This document shows, in pieces, positions 1-13,706 of a stretch of DNA of 64,000 nt (positions within the stretch are counted from its first letter, which is position 1; each line of letters begins with the position of its first letter). The notes beneath the pieces were generated by a model. The model was given only the letters and a program-made list of their open reading frames with translations. It made no database searches and was not told where the DNA came from. The DNA is taken from the NCBI GenBank assembly GCA_026075535.2, contig AP026547.1:5146001-5210000 (forward strand). The letters are read 5' to 3'. Made by a program: the position numbers and the translations under genes. This stretch comes from Tricholoma matsutake (taxonomy: Eukaryota; Basidiomycota; Agaricomycetes; Agaricales; Tricholomataceae).

Positions 1-1663
1 CTGGGTCCAGCTCACCCCCTTGAGACCTTTCTTCAGGTTATCATCAATAAATAACGAAATAAACTCAGGTGCCTTCTCGTTTCCATTAACAAACGATTCG
101 AAAGCCTGTAAAAGTCGGAAATGTGTGCTAACTTGGTTATTCTGCGCAAATCACTGCCTACCTCGTTCAGAGCGCTTTCCACTTCTCGATCATTATTGAA
201 GGCTCGTTTCCAAACAATGTCGAACTTATCCTTGAGATCAAGAACATCTTGAACCCACTTCAGAGCCAAAGAGAGGGTCTGAGCGCCTGGGTTTGGAGCC
301 CTAGCTTTGCCCGAGCCCTTCCGATTCCCATTGTCTGCCTCTTCACCTTCCATGTCTACATCTCCGCCATCCATTCCGAGCGAAAGGCGATTAATCTCTC
401 TTCCGCGATTTGTAATAGAGTCCTTAAGCGATCGTTTGAGATATGGCAAACCCGTTGGTACCATGGTAAAGAGGCGGTAAAGACGGGCAATATCATCCAT
501 CTTATCTGTGTCAATCATGGTATCCAGACCTGAATTTGGTAGAGATATGACAGTGGAAAGGTGAGGGGTCAAAAGGTTGTTTTGTAGAATCTGTCGGAGA
601 GGAATTGCAGTGTGTCTTGACAAATAATGATGGACGCGTAAATCCTCGCTTTCAAGGCGTTTTTCGACCTGACAGGTTGAGCGACTTGTAACGTGAGAGT
701 GGAAGTTCACCAACCTTACGTAGGAACTCCGGAGCGTTACAAGTTTCTAGCAACGTCTCACCTTCAACCTTATAAAACGCTTCGCTCTCTCGAAGAACTG
801 CAGGTTCTAGATCACGCTTGTAAATAGTAACTCCAGTATCGTCGATTTCAAGATTTAGGAAAATGTCAACGCATCCTTTTACCGGCGAACGGTTAATGCC
901 GAACCCATCTCGCTCGAACTGGATTTGCTTGAGTATGGCTTTCACAAGGTGGTCTTGTATTGGAGGTCGAATGATGTGCTTGAGAAAGAGCTGACGTCCA
1001 GCATCCCATATTTCTGGCACACGGGCACTGCTGGTGTACACCCGATCCTGTGAGCCGCGTCTAAGAATAAGAAATGCGTAGAGAGGGTGAACATCACCAT
1101 GTATTTCAGGATCTGCCTCAATCTAGCCATATTAGCCAAGTGATCGTCCCAAATAGTCCTCAACCCCTTCAAAAGAAGCTCCCCTTCTTGGCTCTGATGC
1201 ATAGGATCGTCGACAACGCCTGTTGGAAACACCGGAATCACTTTCTCCCTAGCAAGCCTGTCGAGATTCTCGGCGACGAGGTTGTTAACACCATCATACA
1301 GCATTTTTCCTTCTTTATGAAGGACCATATTATATGCGAAACGATAGTTTTCTTCAAAAGACAGATTTGAGGCATCGCGGTTTTGAATCTCGCGGATGTT
1401 GGTCGCTAGTTCCGACCATGTTTTCTCTGCGGAGAAGCTTGAGCCGTGCTAGTGACACAAATTCAGTAACGATGACGAATGAGGGGCTTCCGAACACACT
1501 TTACGTGGAGGTCTCTGCGAATATTGGTTGTCTTGAATATGTATTAGACTTAACTATGAAGGTTAAACCACACACTATTTTCGGCTTCCTACGAGCACCT
1601 AAGCAAACTTGGTTAAAGACTGAAGATGAATCGAAGTCAATGGAATTGCATACCACTGGCCAT
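1..1663 (-). CDS. CUL3: Cullin-3 type ubiquitin-ligase scaffold, N-terminal part (C-terminus beyond window)
   Basis: Scaffold of a cullin-RING E3 ligase; the N-terminal cullin repeats bind BTB adaptors and the missing C-terminal half would bind Rbx1. Splicing by eye gives a continuous cullin N-domain: [20 protein letters not shown], then LKYMDRVYT across an intron at about 1049-1104, [18 protein letters not shown] across an intron near 670-715, then VPTGLPYL and [11 protein letters not shown] near the window edge. The NAYTMVLHK-like and KYMDRVY-like motifs point to Cul3 rather than Cul1 or Cul4. The start is tentative: ATG at 1663 opening [11 protein letters not shown], followed by short exons I could not all resolve. 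An acidic, basic-flanked insert at about 280-400 is not typical of the family. A partial gene only because the window cuts it. The exportin-T gene ends 200 bp upstream on the same strand. Confidence 0.9.
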
Positions 1664-1862
1664 CGCTGAAGTCGCGACTTAAGTGATTCGTATCCTGTGT
1701 TTGATTATGTAAATAAAGTTTGATTTTTCTATGCATAATTTACATAAACCCTGTCAAGATTGCCAGTAGATGCATGAAGATATGTAGGTCAGATGGGCAA
1801 GTAAGCAGTGCGAAGCAAGGACTCAGTGTGTAGCGTCTGTAAAACGTGCTAGTCTAGATATG

Positions 1863-4800
1863 CTATGAAGAGGAGACGGAGGATCGGACGAAATCTGTAA
1901 AGTATTTGCGAAAACTTTTGCCATCCAGATCACGTAGTTTCGTTGTGAATTCTAGCGCCGTTTCTTGGGGCCAGTTTTGTGATGGAAGGAAGATGGACAG
2001 GAAGTAGTTATATGCTTCAGTCCCTCTAGTCTGGCAGACAGTTTGCAGCAGGTTCGCTATCTCATGAAGCACCTACACAAAACATGATTGAGAGAATGAT
2101 CAGTAGACATTTGGGAAAAATGCTTACCACCATCATCTGTCCGTCTTTTGGATTAAACTCTGGCAGCGACAGCACGCGGAAGGACGTAGGAACAAGACGT
2201 TCGTAGATAAATCTATCGAAACCGGGCAAGCTGCTCGATTCGGTCTGCCCATCCTTCGAAGCAGGCAGTTGGCCCCATGCGCTGACACATCGATTCAAGA
2301 AGGTGAATGCCACCTTTTGGCTGGGCGGATCAGAAACGTCTTCAGCTAGCCGTTGCATACTCTCGATCAAGGCCTCGAAGCCACGGGAATTTCCTAGGTA
2401 AAAAAATCTGAGAATGAAATAAACGAAAAGTGACAGAAAACTTACTATCTGAGGTGAAAATCCCATCAAGTTTTGCAGTCATGATGCTGTTCAGCAGTGC
2501 AAGGTACGCTTTCTTTGTATCGATCTGAGATCGCTCGTCGTCGGTTCCGGAAACAGGCTGTGATAAAAAAGCGGTTATGTGTGCACTGAGAGGGCCGATG
2601 AGTTGATCAAGTACATCGAACATATCTTTCTGAAGACACATAGTGTTTAGGACTAAGATGATATGTTTCAGAAAGCAGACAAACCTGCAGTTTACGAATT
2701 AACAGGGAAATGAAATTCATAAAGTCGACCAATTCAGAGGGTTCAAAATGAGCAAGGAGGTTGGACATGAGAGGGGGTATGAAATGGGTAACGCTGGGCC
2801 CTGCACTGGCAAGAATCCTAGCAAAGGCAAAGCGAGTCTGTGCTGACAGTGAGCATCGAGCAAGGCAGAACCCAAGGACAAATGTACTCACCGCATCCCG
2901 AACGATTTTAATCACATTCATCGCCTCCAAGCACACGATAATGGCCTGAGCCACCTGCGCGAAAACATCCAGAGGAGGCAAAATATATCCTGGTGGAGGT
3001 GGCTGAGGATAATCTGGGAAGCCCTTTGAAATATTTCCTAGCGCCATAATGATATGATGAACTTTCACAATAGGTACAAGTTCTTGGCTACCCTTCGTAG
3101 CCGCCTGTAGATTGACTGAGAGCTCGGCCATCAGTGGCTTCACGAGCGAAAGGAGGAGCGAGGCCTGCTGCTCCGGTGTTTTGAATAATAAAGAGCATAA
3201 GATGCCGGCAGTCTCATACAGATATAGCTGCGAATCGAAGGCAGAACTAACCATCTCTGTCAAGAGATCTGCTTCTGAATCATCGAGTTTCGGGATTTCG
3301 ACATCTATTCGGAGCAAATCTTCTACGCTCGCGATGATGCCGTCGCAGATGTCTGTAGGTATGTCATCTCTGCCTTCTTTGATGAATCTATAAAAGAGAT
3401 AGAACAATCTCAATCGGAAAGCAGAGTTATCGTTATGAAGACCTCTTCAAGGGCATGAAAGTGAGCTGAGAAAATGGAAGCGGTAACAGGACTGACTGAC
3501 CGACCATCTACCATCGCCTCCAGCGTAGGAATGATGCACTCTTTACGAACTTTGAAGAAATCGGTGTATCGGGCGACCGTTTCGAAGAACTGAAGAGCAA
3601 CTGTGCGATGTGGGTAAGAAGATATACCGGACTGCACGAGCGCATAGAGCATTTCCCCGTGAGTAGTCAGCGGGTACTCTGAATAATCCGTTGCTTTTCG
3701 TCTCTCCTTCTCCACAGCAGGGGCTAAACAAAATGCTGCTCGACCTTTTCCGCCAGCTTCGAGATGATATATTTAAGAAGCTATTGTTGCCAAGATCAGC
3801 AATTCGCTTACTTTTATTGATCTCACCGAAGATATACACCAGATAAATGCCAAGCTCGGCATCATGCCATTTGATTGAGACGCCGTTTTGATAGGCGGTG
3901 ATGGTATTCAATGAAAGTGTACGGACGGCTTCCGTAACGAGATCTTGGTCGATGGACAGGATCGAGTCCATGAATGTCCGTAATTCCTAAACAACGGGGA
4001 ACTGTCAAGATCTACTGCTACACGTAAGTCGGTAATGGGTACCTTGCGCATTTTATCAAACTCGGCATTATCATCTTCGTCTACATCATCAGGGTCCGCA
4101 TCCGGATCCCATTTCATCTTGGTCAGAATGACTTGGAGAAGCGAAGTGAGGAAAGATCGTTTAGTGTCATCAATCGGGTTAGACGACATCTTTCTGCTGC
4201 GCTTGTACTGCAGGAACTGGATGTGAGCATGGATCAATACAGTAGAAGAATACGAACACTACTGAGGATGACTTGCAGAAACGGAAAAACTGTAGAACAA
4301 GTGTCGTCGTAAGGATCTGCCAAGAATCGAAGCATGACGGGTTGTATTTGTGTCAGATAAGTTGAAGCCTCAGAACGAATGGCTTCATGAGGACAATCCT
4401 GAAAGTCTGTTTAGACTCCAGATGATGAGCACGATACGGCACGTACATCTGAAAGCTTGGATATTTCCAAGCCCAATACATTGAGCAATTTACCGAGTGC
4501 CTCCCGATATGATTCTTCTCCCTCATCTGTGTCAGAACCACGCTCTAGTTGTTGTGCTCTTGTTTTAGATTCTAAGGCATCCAACACCTCTCCCAAGGAA
4601 AGCACCTTGAGGAGACTCAATTTGTCCGCGGGTTCTTTCAATCCCTTCGCGACTATACGCAAGAGGGACACAGATGTTGCTAGCCGAATAGGTAAGGATG
4701 GATCTGCGAGCAGATTGAACAGAAGCGGAACGGTAATCGGCGTCACTGTTAGATTGATATCAATCCATCCTTTGATACCATTAGCCTGAACATGTATCGA

Positions 4801-5831
4801 GACAAGAGGAGAGCTTACCAACATAAGAACCAAATGTCCTGATACCCCAATCTACGACTTCGATTACTCCATCCAGTTCGCGAGATACCTCGGCGGATGG
4901 GTCTTCGCGTTTTCGCAAATTCGACATTCTTTCTGATCCTTCTGCCACCAGAGTCAACACTGCTTCATTAATGCGCGCGGCATCGCGCTCCCGTACAGTA
5001 TCCCGAACCCGCGCGTCCCGAGCATGGCGATCGGCATCATATGGGCGAGCAGATTTGATTATCTGATCAGCCACTTCCCCAGAAATTTCGAGGACGATGT
5101 GGAAAAAGAGGAGGGAAATATGTCGGTTGAAACTAGATTGCGATGAATGGTCTGTCGGTCGAATGAGGATAAAAAGATCTGAGAAAAACGACGGCCATTG
5201 GTGCATGTAGATGCATAAGAAGAAAAGAGTCAGCGTATGAGAGAACTTGTTTCGAAGAACTAGATGCATAAAGTTAATAACTTATTGAGGGGAAAGATAC
5301 ATCGACTTGCATGTGGCATCTGCCTCAGCAGACCCTAGAACGTATTCAGATTGAATGTAAGACACCAAAGCTTGCTGTAACGTTTGAAAAGTTTCTTCGT
5401 CCAGAGGTTGGAAGCTATCAAGAACCGCAGAGTTAGTTTTCTATATCGAGTGAGTAAAAGCGCGAAGACATTGAACAAGGTGAAGCAAATCCAATCAATG
5501 AAGAGGCTCTTGGGCCATGAATATTAGTGTGCAATTGCTTTCGACATGATATGATGATCGGGAGAAATCATATTCACAGGGGACATATGACTCACCGGTT
5601 GTCGAAGAACTCATCTAAGACGCGAAGAGCAAAGAATCGCGCCTGGGGTGGGTATTTCCTTGATCCTTCTGCGTTTCGATCGACAAATATAGGAAGAGCT
5701 AGTCGCCAAGTATTGTTCGCGTTCTGTTGAAATGTCGAAACATATGCGAGGGCTTGTTGATGGAGAGAGACTTGTGTAGGGTCAGAAGCAATGATAATGG
5801 CTCGTACGATTTGTTCTATTTCACGCTCCAT
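1863..5831 (-). CDS. LOS1: Exportin-T (tRNA nuclear export receptor)
   Basis: Karyopherin-beta family receptor that binds mature tRNA with Ran-GTP in the nucleus and releases it in the cytoplasm. About ten exons carry recognisable exportin-T blocks: N-terminal MEREIEQIVRAIIIA, the RFFALRVLDEFFDN HEAT repeat, the Xpo1-like region with QWPSFFSDLF, then GWIDINLTV and VPLLFNLLADP, and a C-terminal HEAT array ending near QNWPQETALEF. Start chosen at 5831 (MEREIEQ); an in-frame Met at 5888 would add 19 residues but lies in a sequence without family similarity. Acidic loop at about 4050-4110 (DPDADPDDVDEDD). Combined exon length fits the roughly 1000-residue family size. Tandem with the cullin gene, about 200 bp between stop and next start. 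Confidence 0.93.
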
Positions 5832-6945
5832 CGATGCCAGTTGATCCCAGTGAAGAATACGCTGAAGTAACACCAGAAACCCAAGCACCGAGGAGCAGAA
5901 TCAGAGTAAGTTTGGGGTCGGACGATAGATAAAACTTTGAAATGGTGATCGTGATTCGTGATGATTGCACTAATTCGGAGAACACGTGTTGTCGATCACT
6001 CGACCCTATATCACAGAACAGCCGTGTTCAAACGATATGTACATAGAAGCCACGGACTCGAGATTCAGGAACTTGCAAGGTCACGTAATAGTCTAGTATC
6101 TACAGTTACCCTACCAGAAGTCTTATCACAACCTTCCCAATGGCTAATGCGTCCCCCGCTGAAGAAAGGTAAGCACCCAACTGAACCGTTGGCATACTTT
6201 CACCGACCTGAGGGAGTTTGGGGTTAGATAACAATTCGGCGCCTGTGACATTGATCAAAAGGAGCCACCTGCGAAAATGTTGTGATAGGTGCCATTAAAT
6301 TGTAACCTCAGACGTTAACATCAGAAAGTGTGCTCGTATAATCAATAAAGCTGTGGCGTTGGCGAGGCCTGCGAGGCGTGGATCACAGTCTGCGCATAAT
6401 GACAACGCATGATTTGAAATGCAAGCGCCCGAGGTAACACTAGGCAGGGCAGCAGACTCGAGTGCCTACCAGACAGCTGATGTCGCCAAGCGAAACTTAA
6501 GTCTTGGTACTAGAAAATTCTAGCTGTGGTTTTCTCGTCTGCGGAAGGATAATTTGTACCCCGCCCGAGAGTAGCTATAATGTATACAGCCTCTCTCTCG
6601 CCTGGCCTGGACTCGCCGTCAGTGATTTGACAATGTCAAGATGTGTGCGTGTGCGTGGCTCCATGTTGGCTCTGTTTTGTGAGGGACTAGCAACCCTGGA
6701 TCATCAACTCTCCATTGTACCGTCTGAAAGTAGCGTTCTGAGCTGATGATGGGGAGAATCCCATGGAAGCTGTACAGAGGCGTTGGGGTTAATAGATGAT
6801 TGTGGCGAGACAAGGAAGGGCATGGTGGGAATATATTACCATATATAGATATTACGGACCCCCTTTCTTAGCCAAGGCACAAGAGTCATGAATCACAATT
6901 CTGCCACTTACCTTCAAGACACTAGATTATCCTCCTTCCATTGGC
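5832..6945. other. Intergenic region, divergent promoters
   Basis: About 1.1 kb between two divergently transcribed genes. Only short ORFs without family resemblance. A TATA-like CATATATAGAT lies near 6840, about 100 bp before the ATG at 6946, and could serve the rightward gene. I see no RNA gene or repeat here. Confidence 0.5.
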
Positions 6946-9256
6946 ATGTCCGAGCTCGACAGTCTCTCGGATTCAGACTGGCTCGATATCTCCAGCAGCC
7001 GTGAGTCGGACGACAATGACTCAATCATCTCCGCAGACAGCGACCACAAGGTCGACTTCACGCCACTGTCTCGGCGGTCTTCAGTGAGTGTGGGCAGCTC
7101 CAGAGAGGGCGATGTCGAAGCTTGGGAAGGTTTTATAGATGACAGTGGCGACGAAGAAGAGAGAAACCTTGAGTGTGAAGTAGTGCCCGCACCATCGATA
7201 ACTGCGGACATAGACGACCATGCCACTAACCATGCAGTAGCTCTCGCTGTTCCCGCCCATGTCGAAATAACCGAAGAACAACGTGTTAAGGAGGCTCTGG
7301 ACCAAAGCCTCATCAGCACTTTGTGTGCATCTCGCTCAAGTGCAGGAAGCACCCATAACTCTTTGCGCGATCTCAGATTGTCATTCCCTGATCCTCTCAC
7401 TAGTTCTCACAACGAACTGCACAGCTCTTACAACAATTTCTCTCCTTCAGATACTCATACCATTGCTCCGGATCTTACGGAAGACATTATCGCTGATGAC
7501 TCTCCTAACCGGGACCATGTCGATGCGGGAATATCAGCTCCGCTGAACAACGAAGATTTGTGTCTTGAGGAGCCTCATCGGGGTGTCAAATTTTCTCCCG
7601 GAGACAATAAAGCCGAGTTTGAGGTTGTTCTTTATGGCTCACCATCATCTGTCAGATGGATTTTAGTTGAAGAATTGGTGCGAAAGATGGCGACAGTGTC
7701 CGGCCGCACCCTGCAGGACGCCTTAATCTGTCCCGGCGACTCTATTCGGTACCTCAACTTGCAACGTAAGATCGATGAATCCTTGAGCATCTCCGAGTTT
7801 GTCGCCATCCACGATAGAACCGCGGATATCTTGGATTCCAAGGTTGGTACATTTATTCTTATCATCTGAGATTGACTACACTACGGTTTCAGTCCTTGAC
7901 TCAGGTTGTTGTCGAACGCCCATCCTTAGCGATCATCTACCTGCCCGCCCCGCTTCACTCCGTCCCGGAGCATAGCTTATATCTACCTGTCTTCGCTCCT
8001 CCTACGTCTTCTGATGGTTTCGAATCACTCGCTCGCATCACAGCCTATCAAGACTGGGAGAATCTTCACGTACCTACTGCCAAGACAGCATATCTGAACG
8101 ACGAGACAGAGTCGCCCATCTTTGATTGCAGAAACGTAAATCAAGTTACAGAGTCGCGGGCCGATCGGCTGCTACAACACCTCAACAATGCCCATGCGAA
8201 GAAGAGATCCATTAGATCTCTTTCTGATCAACTGAGCTCTGTTCATGCAGTCACATTGTATGTCTAGTCCGTATTGATCAAGCTAAAAAATAATGATTTC
8301 ATCGTAGATTTGCCCTAATGTCGTTGATCGTCGGGTTCGCGGCCAATACGGCGTTCCGCATGCCATCCTCCGGAATGTCAGCCCCCTCTACTACCTTCTG
8401 GAAGATCTTTGGTACCGAGAACAATCGTACCTCGGTGTTTGCCACCACCGCTGAGGCTACCAAACCCATCGTTACTACAACTGTCAAGAATGTCGCTCTT
8501 TCGATCTTGAGTCCAGTTACAACCTCCTTGACTACCTCGTCCAGTCCGTCTGCAGCTGGCAGCATCTCCACAACTTCGAAAGTGGAGAGCATCGAGTCTA
8601 AGCCATTCGCATGGATCGATAGAGCCAAATTAGCACAAGACATTATCGTGCGACCCACAACTCAGCTATCCGCCGACACCACCAAGCCATCCATGACCAT
8701 GATACCACATGCTCAGAGTATTGCCGGGCCATCGAAAGCAACCTTGGGTTCGAGGGTTGTGGATTCTTTATCGGAGGTCCTGGACACCAGGGTGAGAACG
8801 TTAGTGGAGGACGTTCGCAGTGACTTCGATGAGCTGATGGAATCATTCGATGAGCTTTCTCGAGCCATTCGTCGGCAAACCCAGAGCACGATGCAGCAGT
8901 CGAAAAGCAAGGCGAACGCCATCTGCGAAAGCGTGGTGTATCGCAACGACAGGGCTCGGGGGAAAGCGAAGGAATTAAAGAAGATTGGAAAGGAACTCAT
9001 CGTGGCTGCCAGCGAGCATTTCAAGGGGAGGACAGACATCGCGAAGAATAAGGCACGGGACATGGGACATAGTTTAGTCCCGTTCGAAACATGGCGTGAA
9101 TATCAGAAAGCGCACGGGCAGTGGGTTGCAAGGCTGAAGGACAGGGTTGCGAACGTAGAGCGACGTCGCGGTCGGATTATCAGATGCAACCGAAAGTCGA
9201 CTAGGATCGGGCGGAAGATACAAAGGGCTCCCAGAATCTTCGGGTGCGCCGTTTAG
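6946..9256 (+). CDS. Unidentified protein with acidic disordered N-terminus, one TM helix and basic C-terminus
   Basis: I do not recognise this family. Three exons (6946-7842, 7893-8257, 8308-9256; introns of 50 nt each) give 736 residues. Residues 1-200 are Ser/Asp/Glu rich and look disordered (LSDSDWLDISSS start). Residues of about 230-400 contain a folded-looking block (FEVVLYGSPSSVRWILVEEL, then VVVERPSLAIIYLP). Across the second splice junction a hydrophobic stretch LFALMSLIVGFAANTAF forms a single predicted TM helix at about residue 425. A Ser/Thr-rich linker, a helical Lys/Arg-rich segment (about 580-700) and a basic tail follow. Single-pass topology with long disordered arms suggests an organelle-membrane receptor or tether, but that is inference. 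The opposite-strand ORF at 6927-7400 is a shadow. Confidence 0.8.
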
Positions 9257-9700
9257 GGCCTTCTGCAAGTATTCATCAATATTTCACTCATTTGTGTACC
9301 AAGTTTAACGTGTATGTTAAGAAGTATCATGTATCACACTTGTAAATTTCTGGGGTGCAGTTGAAAGTTTTGAACCTGGTCAAACACTGTATACTCCATG
9401 CCCCGCACATCGAATGTCAAGGTGAAATTTTTCGTTCGTGATAAGGGGTGTAGTCGATGTAGTCGCTCTAAGCTTCTTCTTAGACCGGTGACCATCGACG
9501 CTCGCTCATACCTGTACGAGTGGTTACGAGTCTACTATCTAGCGTCTTCGCAGCGTCCAAGAAGCTGACATAAGCACGCGTCATACACGTGACTACTCAA
9601 CTATGTGAGTCGTTTTGACTTGACCTTGAAGTTTATGCTGATATCTTAGGCTTCAGCCTTTACTATAACAGCGCCCAAGCTAGCTATCTTCATAACCAAT
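9257..9700. other. Intergenic, nothing recognised
   Basis: 444 bp between two genes on the same strand. It holds the 3' UTR of the membrane protein and the promoter of the polymerase gene. No repeat or RNA gene seen. Confidence 0.5.
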
Positions 9701-12700
9701 ATGAACCTTGATTCCGACATCAACGCGTTCTACCGCGAGCAAGACAGACGCATGAATCTACCTGACGATGACTTCAACGAGTATCTCTCCCGCATGAACA
9801 CAAGAACGAGGTTCGTGTTTTTGAATTCGGCACAACCGTTCCCTCCCAACGCATGGATTCAGACAAGAAGCAGACCGTCCAACCTCAGTTTCTGGGCTCG
9901 TCTACTCTGAAGAATCTATACATGCAATACCAAGTCTTGAAGATCGCCTACCGTCTTCCTCCGCTAATAATGCGGACGGTGTGATTCACAATGTTCAGAT
10001 GCTTTCAAGGTAGCATGGTGACCTGGTTCTGGCTCACTTCATTCAAAATTCTCTTGATCTAGTGTTAACAAAGAACATCACGAGGTGGCTTCGAAAGTAC
10101 CCTCGCAACTGTCACCAAATAGCGGCGACTCGTCGTTCTTCCAGGAGTGAGCCTCCTCAGTTAATTGGTTTTGTTATTTCTCTCAGGCTGAGTAAACTTT
10201 GTGATGGCGTCAGATTTGTAAAGAACTCAGCAAACCTCTCAGCGCTTGATGATGATCCTCAATCCTCAATTCCTTCCAGGATTACTCAACTGGCAGGCGC
10301 TGAACCCGAAACTCCCGCCTCCTCACGGTCAGCCATGTATGCACCTGAAATGCGCAAACGCAAGCCCTCTTCCGGTCACGAATCAGAAACATCACCTAAC
10401 AAGAAAAGGTCGAGGTCTGTTAGATCTCTGCCTGAGACACCCTCAATGATCGAGGAGATCACGTCGTAAGTCACTGTACAGTCTGTATGTCTCGAATTCC
10501 CCCCTTGACGTGATTAGATTTACTGCAAGTCCGACGTCAAAGAAGAGGTCAATTGATTTGTTAGCAGGAGACCTTCCTAGGCAGCAGGTCCAACCGTCTC
10601 CGAAGAAGCGAAAAATTCCTGCTCTGAAATTGCCCACTCTTGCGCCCCCCGTCCAGACTGAGCAGGTCACAGATGACCCTCATGCTCACACCTCACCAAT
10701 TGAAGATGCGAATGAGCTAATCTCTAGGAGTATCTCGGTCCCCCCGACATCCGAAAATGGCAACAGAGCGGCTCTGCAGGCTGGCCCGAGCTGTTTGTAT
10801 TTGGAAGTCAAAGAGCGGGTAGCTCAACATTCGTCGACGAAGCGGAGAGATAAAGTCATGAAACTGAATGCCAAAAACGCTCGCAAAATAGCTGTTCGGC
10901 CAAGCGAACCTTCCATCATCGATATATCATCATCACCACCTCCAGATCGTTCTCGCCTCGCTGCTCTTGCATCTAATGCAATAAAATCCTCTTCCACAAG
11001 CAGGAGGATCACGAAAGACGACAAGTCCAAGCCAAAGCCTATAAAAGGGAAGAAGGGAAAGCTTGCTGCAATGACCCCAGGTGAATACGCCCTCATGTTA
11101 CGTGAAAAGGCTACTCTTGGGCTCGCACCAGAGGTCACTAAGAGGAAAACCGTCAATAAATTTCTTCAAGGGATGAATATATTCTATACAGGGGGAGATA
11201 TGCAATTTGCTTCTGAGCAAACCCGCGGAAGAATGAACTTGGTATGTTCTTCTCTTGTTTCTCTGAAGCCTTAACTGATATGTCAATTTTAGGTTGTCAA
11301 GTACGGTGGTAATCTGTTCCCCACATACGACGCGTCTCTGGTAACCCATATAATCACCGACACATCAATGGCATCCACCCTGAATGCACTGGGTTTGAAT
11401 CGTCTAAGTGAGATACCTGACCATATTCCAACAGTCACCTGGAAGTGGATCGCTGCTGGCATTGGAAGGGTAAACAAAGAAGGATGGAAGGATGAGATTT
11501 TCTTGCACGCAGCTTTTGGTGAACGTATCGATGCAGGAATCAATCGCTCGCGGTCAAGCGGGAAGGGTAAGGAGAAAGTAAACAATAACGCAGAATTTAG
11601 TCGAATATCGTGTGTCAATTGTTATGATGATCAGACGGATTGAACTCTCACAACATCATCACAGGGAGTTCACCCAGGACAAGCTACGGCGGCATACCTC
11701 TGTACACTCCATTCATAGTTCAGAGGACGATGTCGATGATGTTGAGGAGAATGATCCGACAGGAGTACCGCCCACTTCGGAACTACGCCGTAGAAAATCA
11801 ACATCTTATGATGTTTCGAATGTGGATTATCTCAAGGCACGGGAGGAAGATCCACTGGCAGAATTTTATGCACAAGCGAGAGCTGGCCATGAAACGGTGA
11901 GACGACTCCTCTACGAGAATGAACTTTATGGGCTGACGTCGTAATTCAGTACGGAGAAGGGGACGATTCCGACCTTACGCCTTCTGATATTGATATCGAA
12001 GGGTCAGCCCCAAAACCTGTTGCCAAACGAGTATTGTGTCCTGTCATTTTATTCATAGTTGTCTAATTTGTATTTCTTGCAGGGGTGGACTTGCGACAAT
12101 AAGGAGACTCAAAAACAGATCTGCGTTAACCAGGATATCATTGATAAGGTCTGTTCCATGTAATTTAATACAGGTCACATTTTACTGGGATCTGCAGCTT
12201 CAAGAGCTGAAGGAACTTCACCAAGCGAAACCAGGTGACGATGATCATTGGCGTGTTTTCAGCTACACCAAGTGTAATTAGCTCCGAGCTTTCCTTAACA
12301 GTCCTCTCACAACTGCTCAGGCATACGTGCATTAAGGAACTATCCAAAACGAATCGAGTCATTCGCTGAAGCTCGTGCAATCCGTGGTGTTGGCGATAAA
12401 ACGGCTGCCAAGGTAGGCTCTCAACCACACGTCTACAACCCACACACCAAATGCCATGCAGATTATGGAAATCCTTGAAACGGGCGCTTTACGTCGCATC
12501 GAATATGAAAGAACGGAGGATGTGGGGGTTACACGCCTGTTCCAGGGTATTTATGGTGTTGGTATGTTGTCCCGTGGCACTTCCACATTTTCATATAGTC
12601 AACTCATTGGATATCCAGGGCAATCGACAGCATTCAAATGGTATTCTGCCGGCTGTCGGACGCTTGATGATCTCACTGCTGGGAAAGGTGGCATTAAATT

Positions 12701-13706
12701 GAACCCAGTCCAAGAAATTGGTATTCGCTTCTATGATGGTTAGATCGTGTATAATAGAACAACGCTCCCATGCTTACCCTGATACCGTATTTACAGATAT
12801 CAACGAACGTATGCCTAGGCTGGAAGCGAAAGCCATATTTGACCTGATTAAACCGATAGGTGATGTTGTGCGGTACGCATAACCTCCGTTACTGAACCAT
12901 TCTATTGCAGCGCTGAAGATTGACCCAAAACTTTTCATCGAAATAATGGGCAGCTATAGAAGGTATTCTGCCTGTGATTCTTTCCCCCCCTTGAGTCTAA
13001 TCCATTACAGAGGGAAGAAAAACTGTGGCGATATTGATATCTTGATTACACGTCCATCAGACGACGGGATGACGCATAAACGTGCGAACTTCAAGTTTCT
13101 TGGTCGCTGCGTTGCTCATCGCTTTCTAGGAGTTTTACCGCGTCTTCTACAAGAGCTTCACGCTACCGGTATATTGACGGAAGACCTCGCTGTTCCTGAA
13201 GATCCAGACGACCTTGAAGCAATCTACCGTGGCCTTTGTCATATCCCAAAAGAAGGCTCCAAACGAAGAAGGATTGATTTCCTCACAGTACCATGGCGTT
13301 CAAGGGGTGCTGCGCTACTTTATTACACAGTAAGCATGCTACTTGATCATGTTGTTCTACGTTCCTGATTGCGTCCTCAGGGTGACGACATCGTATGTGC
13401 ATCCAAGTTCAGAAACCATACCACATCTCATAATCCTTTCAGTTCAATCGTGCTATCCGCTTGAAGGCGAATTCCTTGGGTTATTCACTCAATCAGCGAG
13501 GGCTGTTCGCAGGCGTTGTTCGAGATCCACGGGATCGTCGCGTTAAACTCAATCAAGGTGAGACTTGTTATAATCCCGTGCGGTGCATAAAGGTATAACG
13601 ACTTGTGCTTGACGTAGGTTCGCTGGTCGCTTCTGAAACTGAAGAAGAAATATTTAAGATCCTGGATGTTCCTTGGCAAGAACCACATGAGAGAGTCCGA
13701 GGATGA
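9701..13706 (+). CDS. POL4: Family X DNA polymerase, lambda type (BRCT, lyase and nucleotidyltransferase domains)
   Basis: Gap-filling polymerase of base-excision repair and end joining. Many short exons. From the N-terminus: a possible first exon MNLDSDINAFYREQDRR; a basic linker with KKRSR and SPKKRKIP nuclear-signal-like runs; a BRCT domain at about 11170-11460 (FYTGGDMQF to HIPTVTWKWIAAG); the 8 kDa lyase/HhH region at 12230-12560 (FAEARAIRGVGDKTAAKIM); the fingers/palm with GSYRRG..KKNCGDIDILIT. GAT-ATT-GAT at 13030-13038 gives the two metal-binding Asp, and RRIDFLTVP near 13276 the third. The C-terminal thumb ends with VPWQEPHERVRG and TGA at 13704-13706, closely like the pol lambda ending. 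Exact exon borders in the first 1.2 kb and the true start are uncertain. Confidence 0.9.

Noticed and set aside
6927..7400. 157-codon minus-strand ORF
   Set aside because: Antisense shadow of the Ser/Asp-rich N-terminus of the membrane protein gene.
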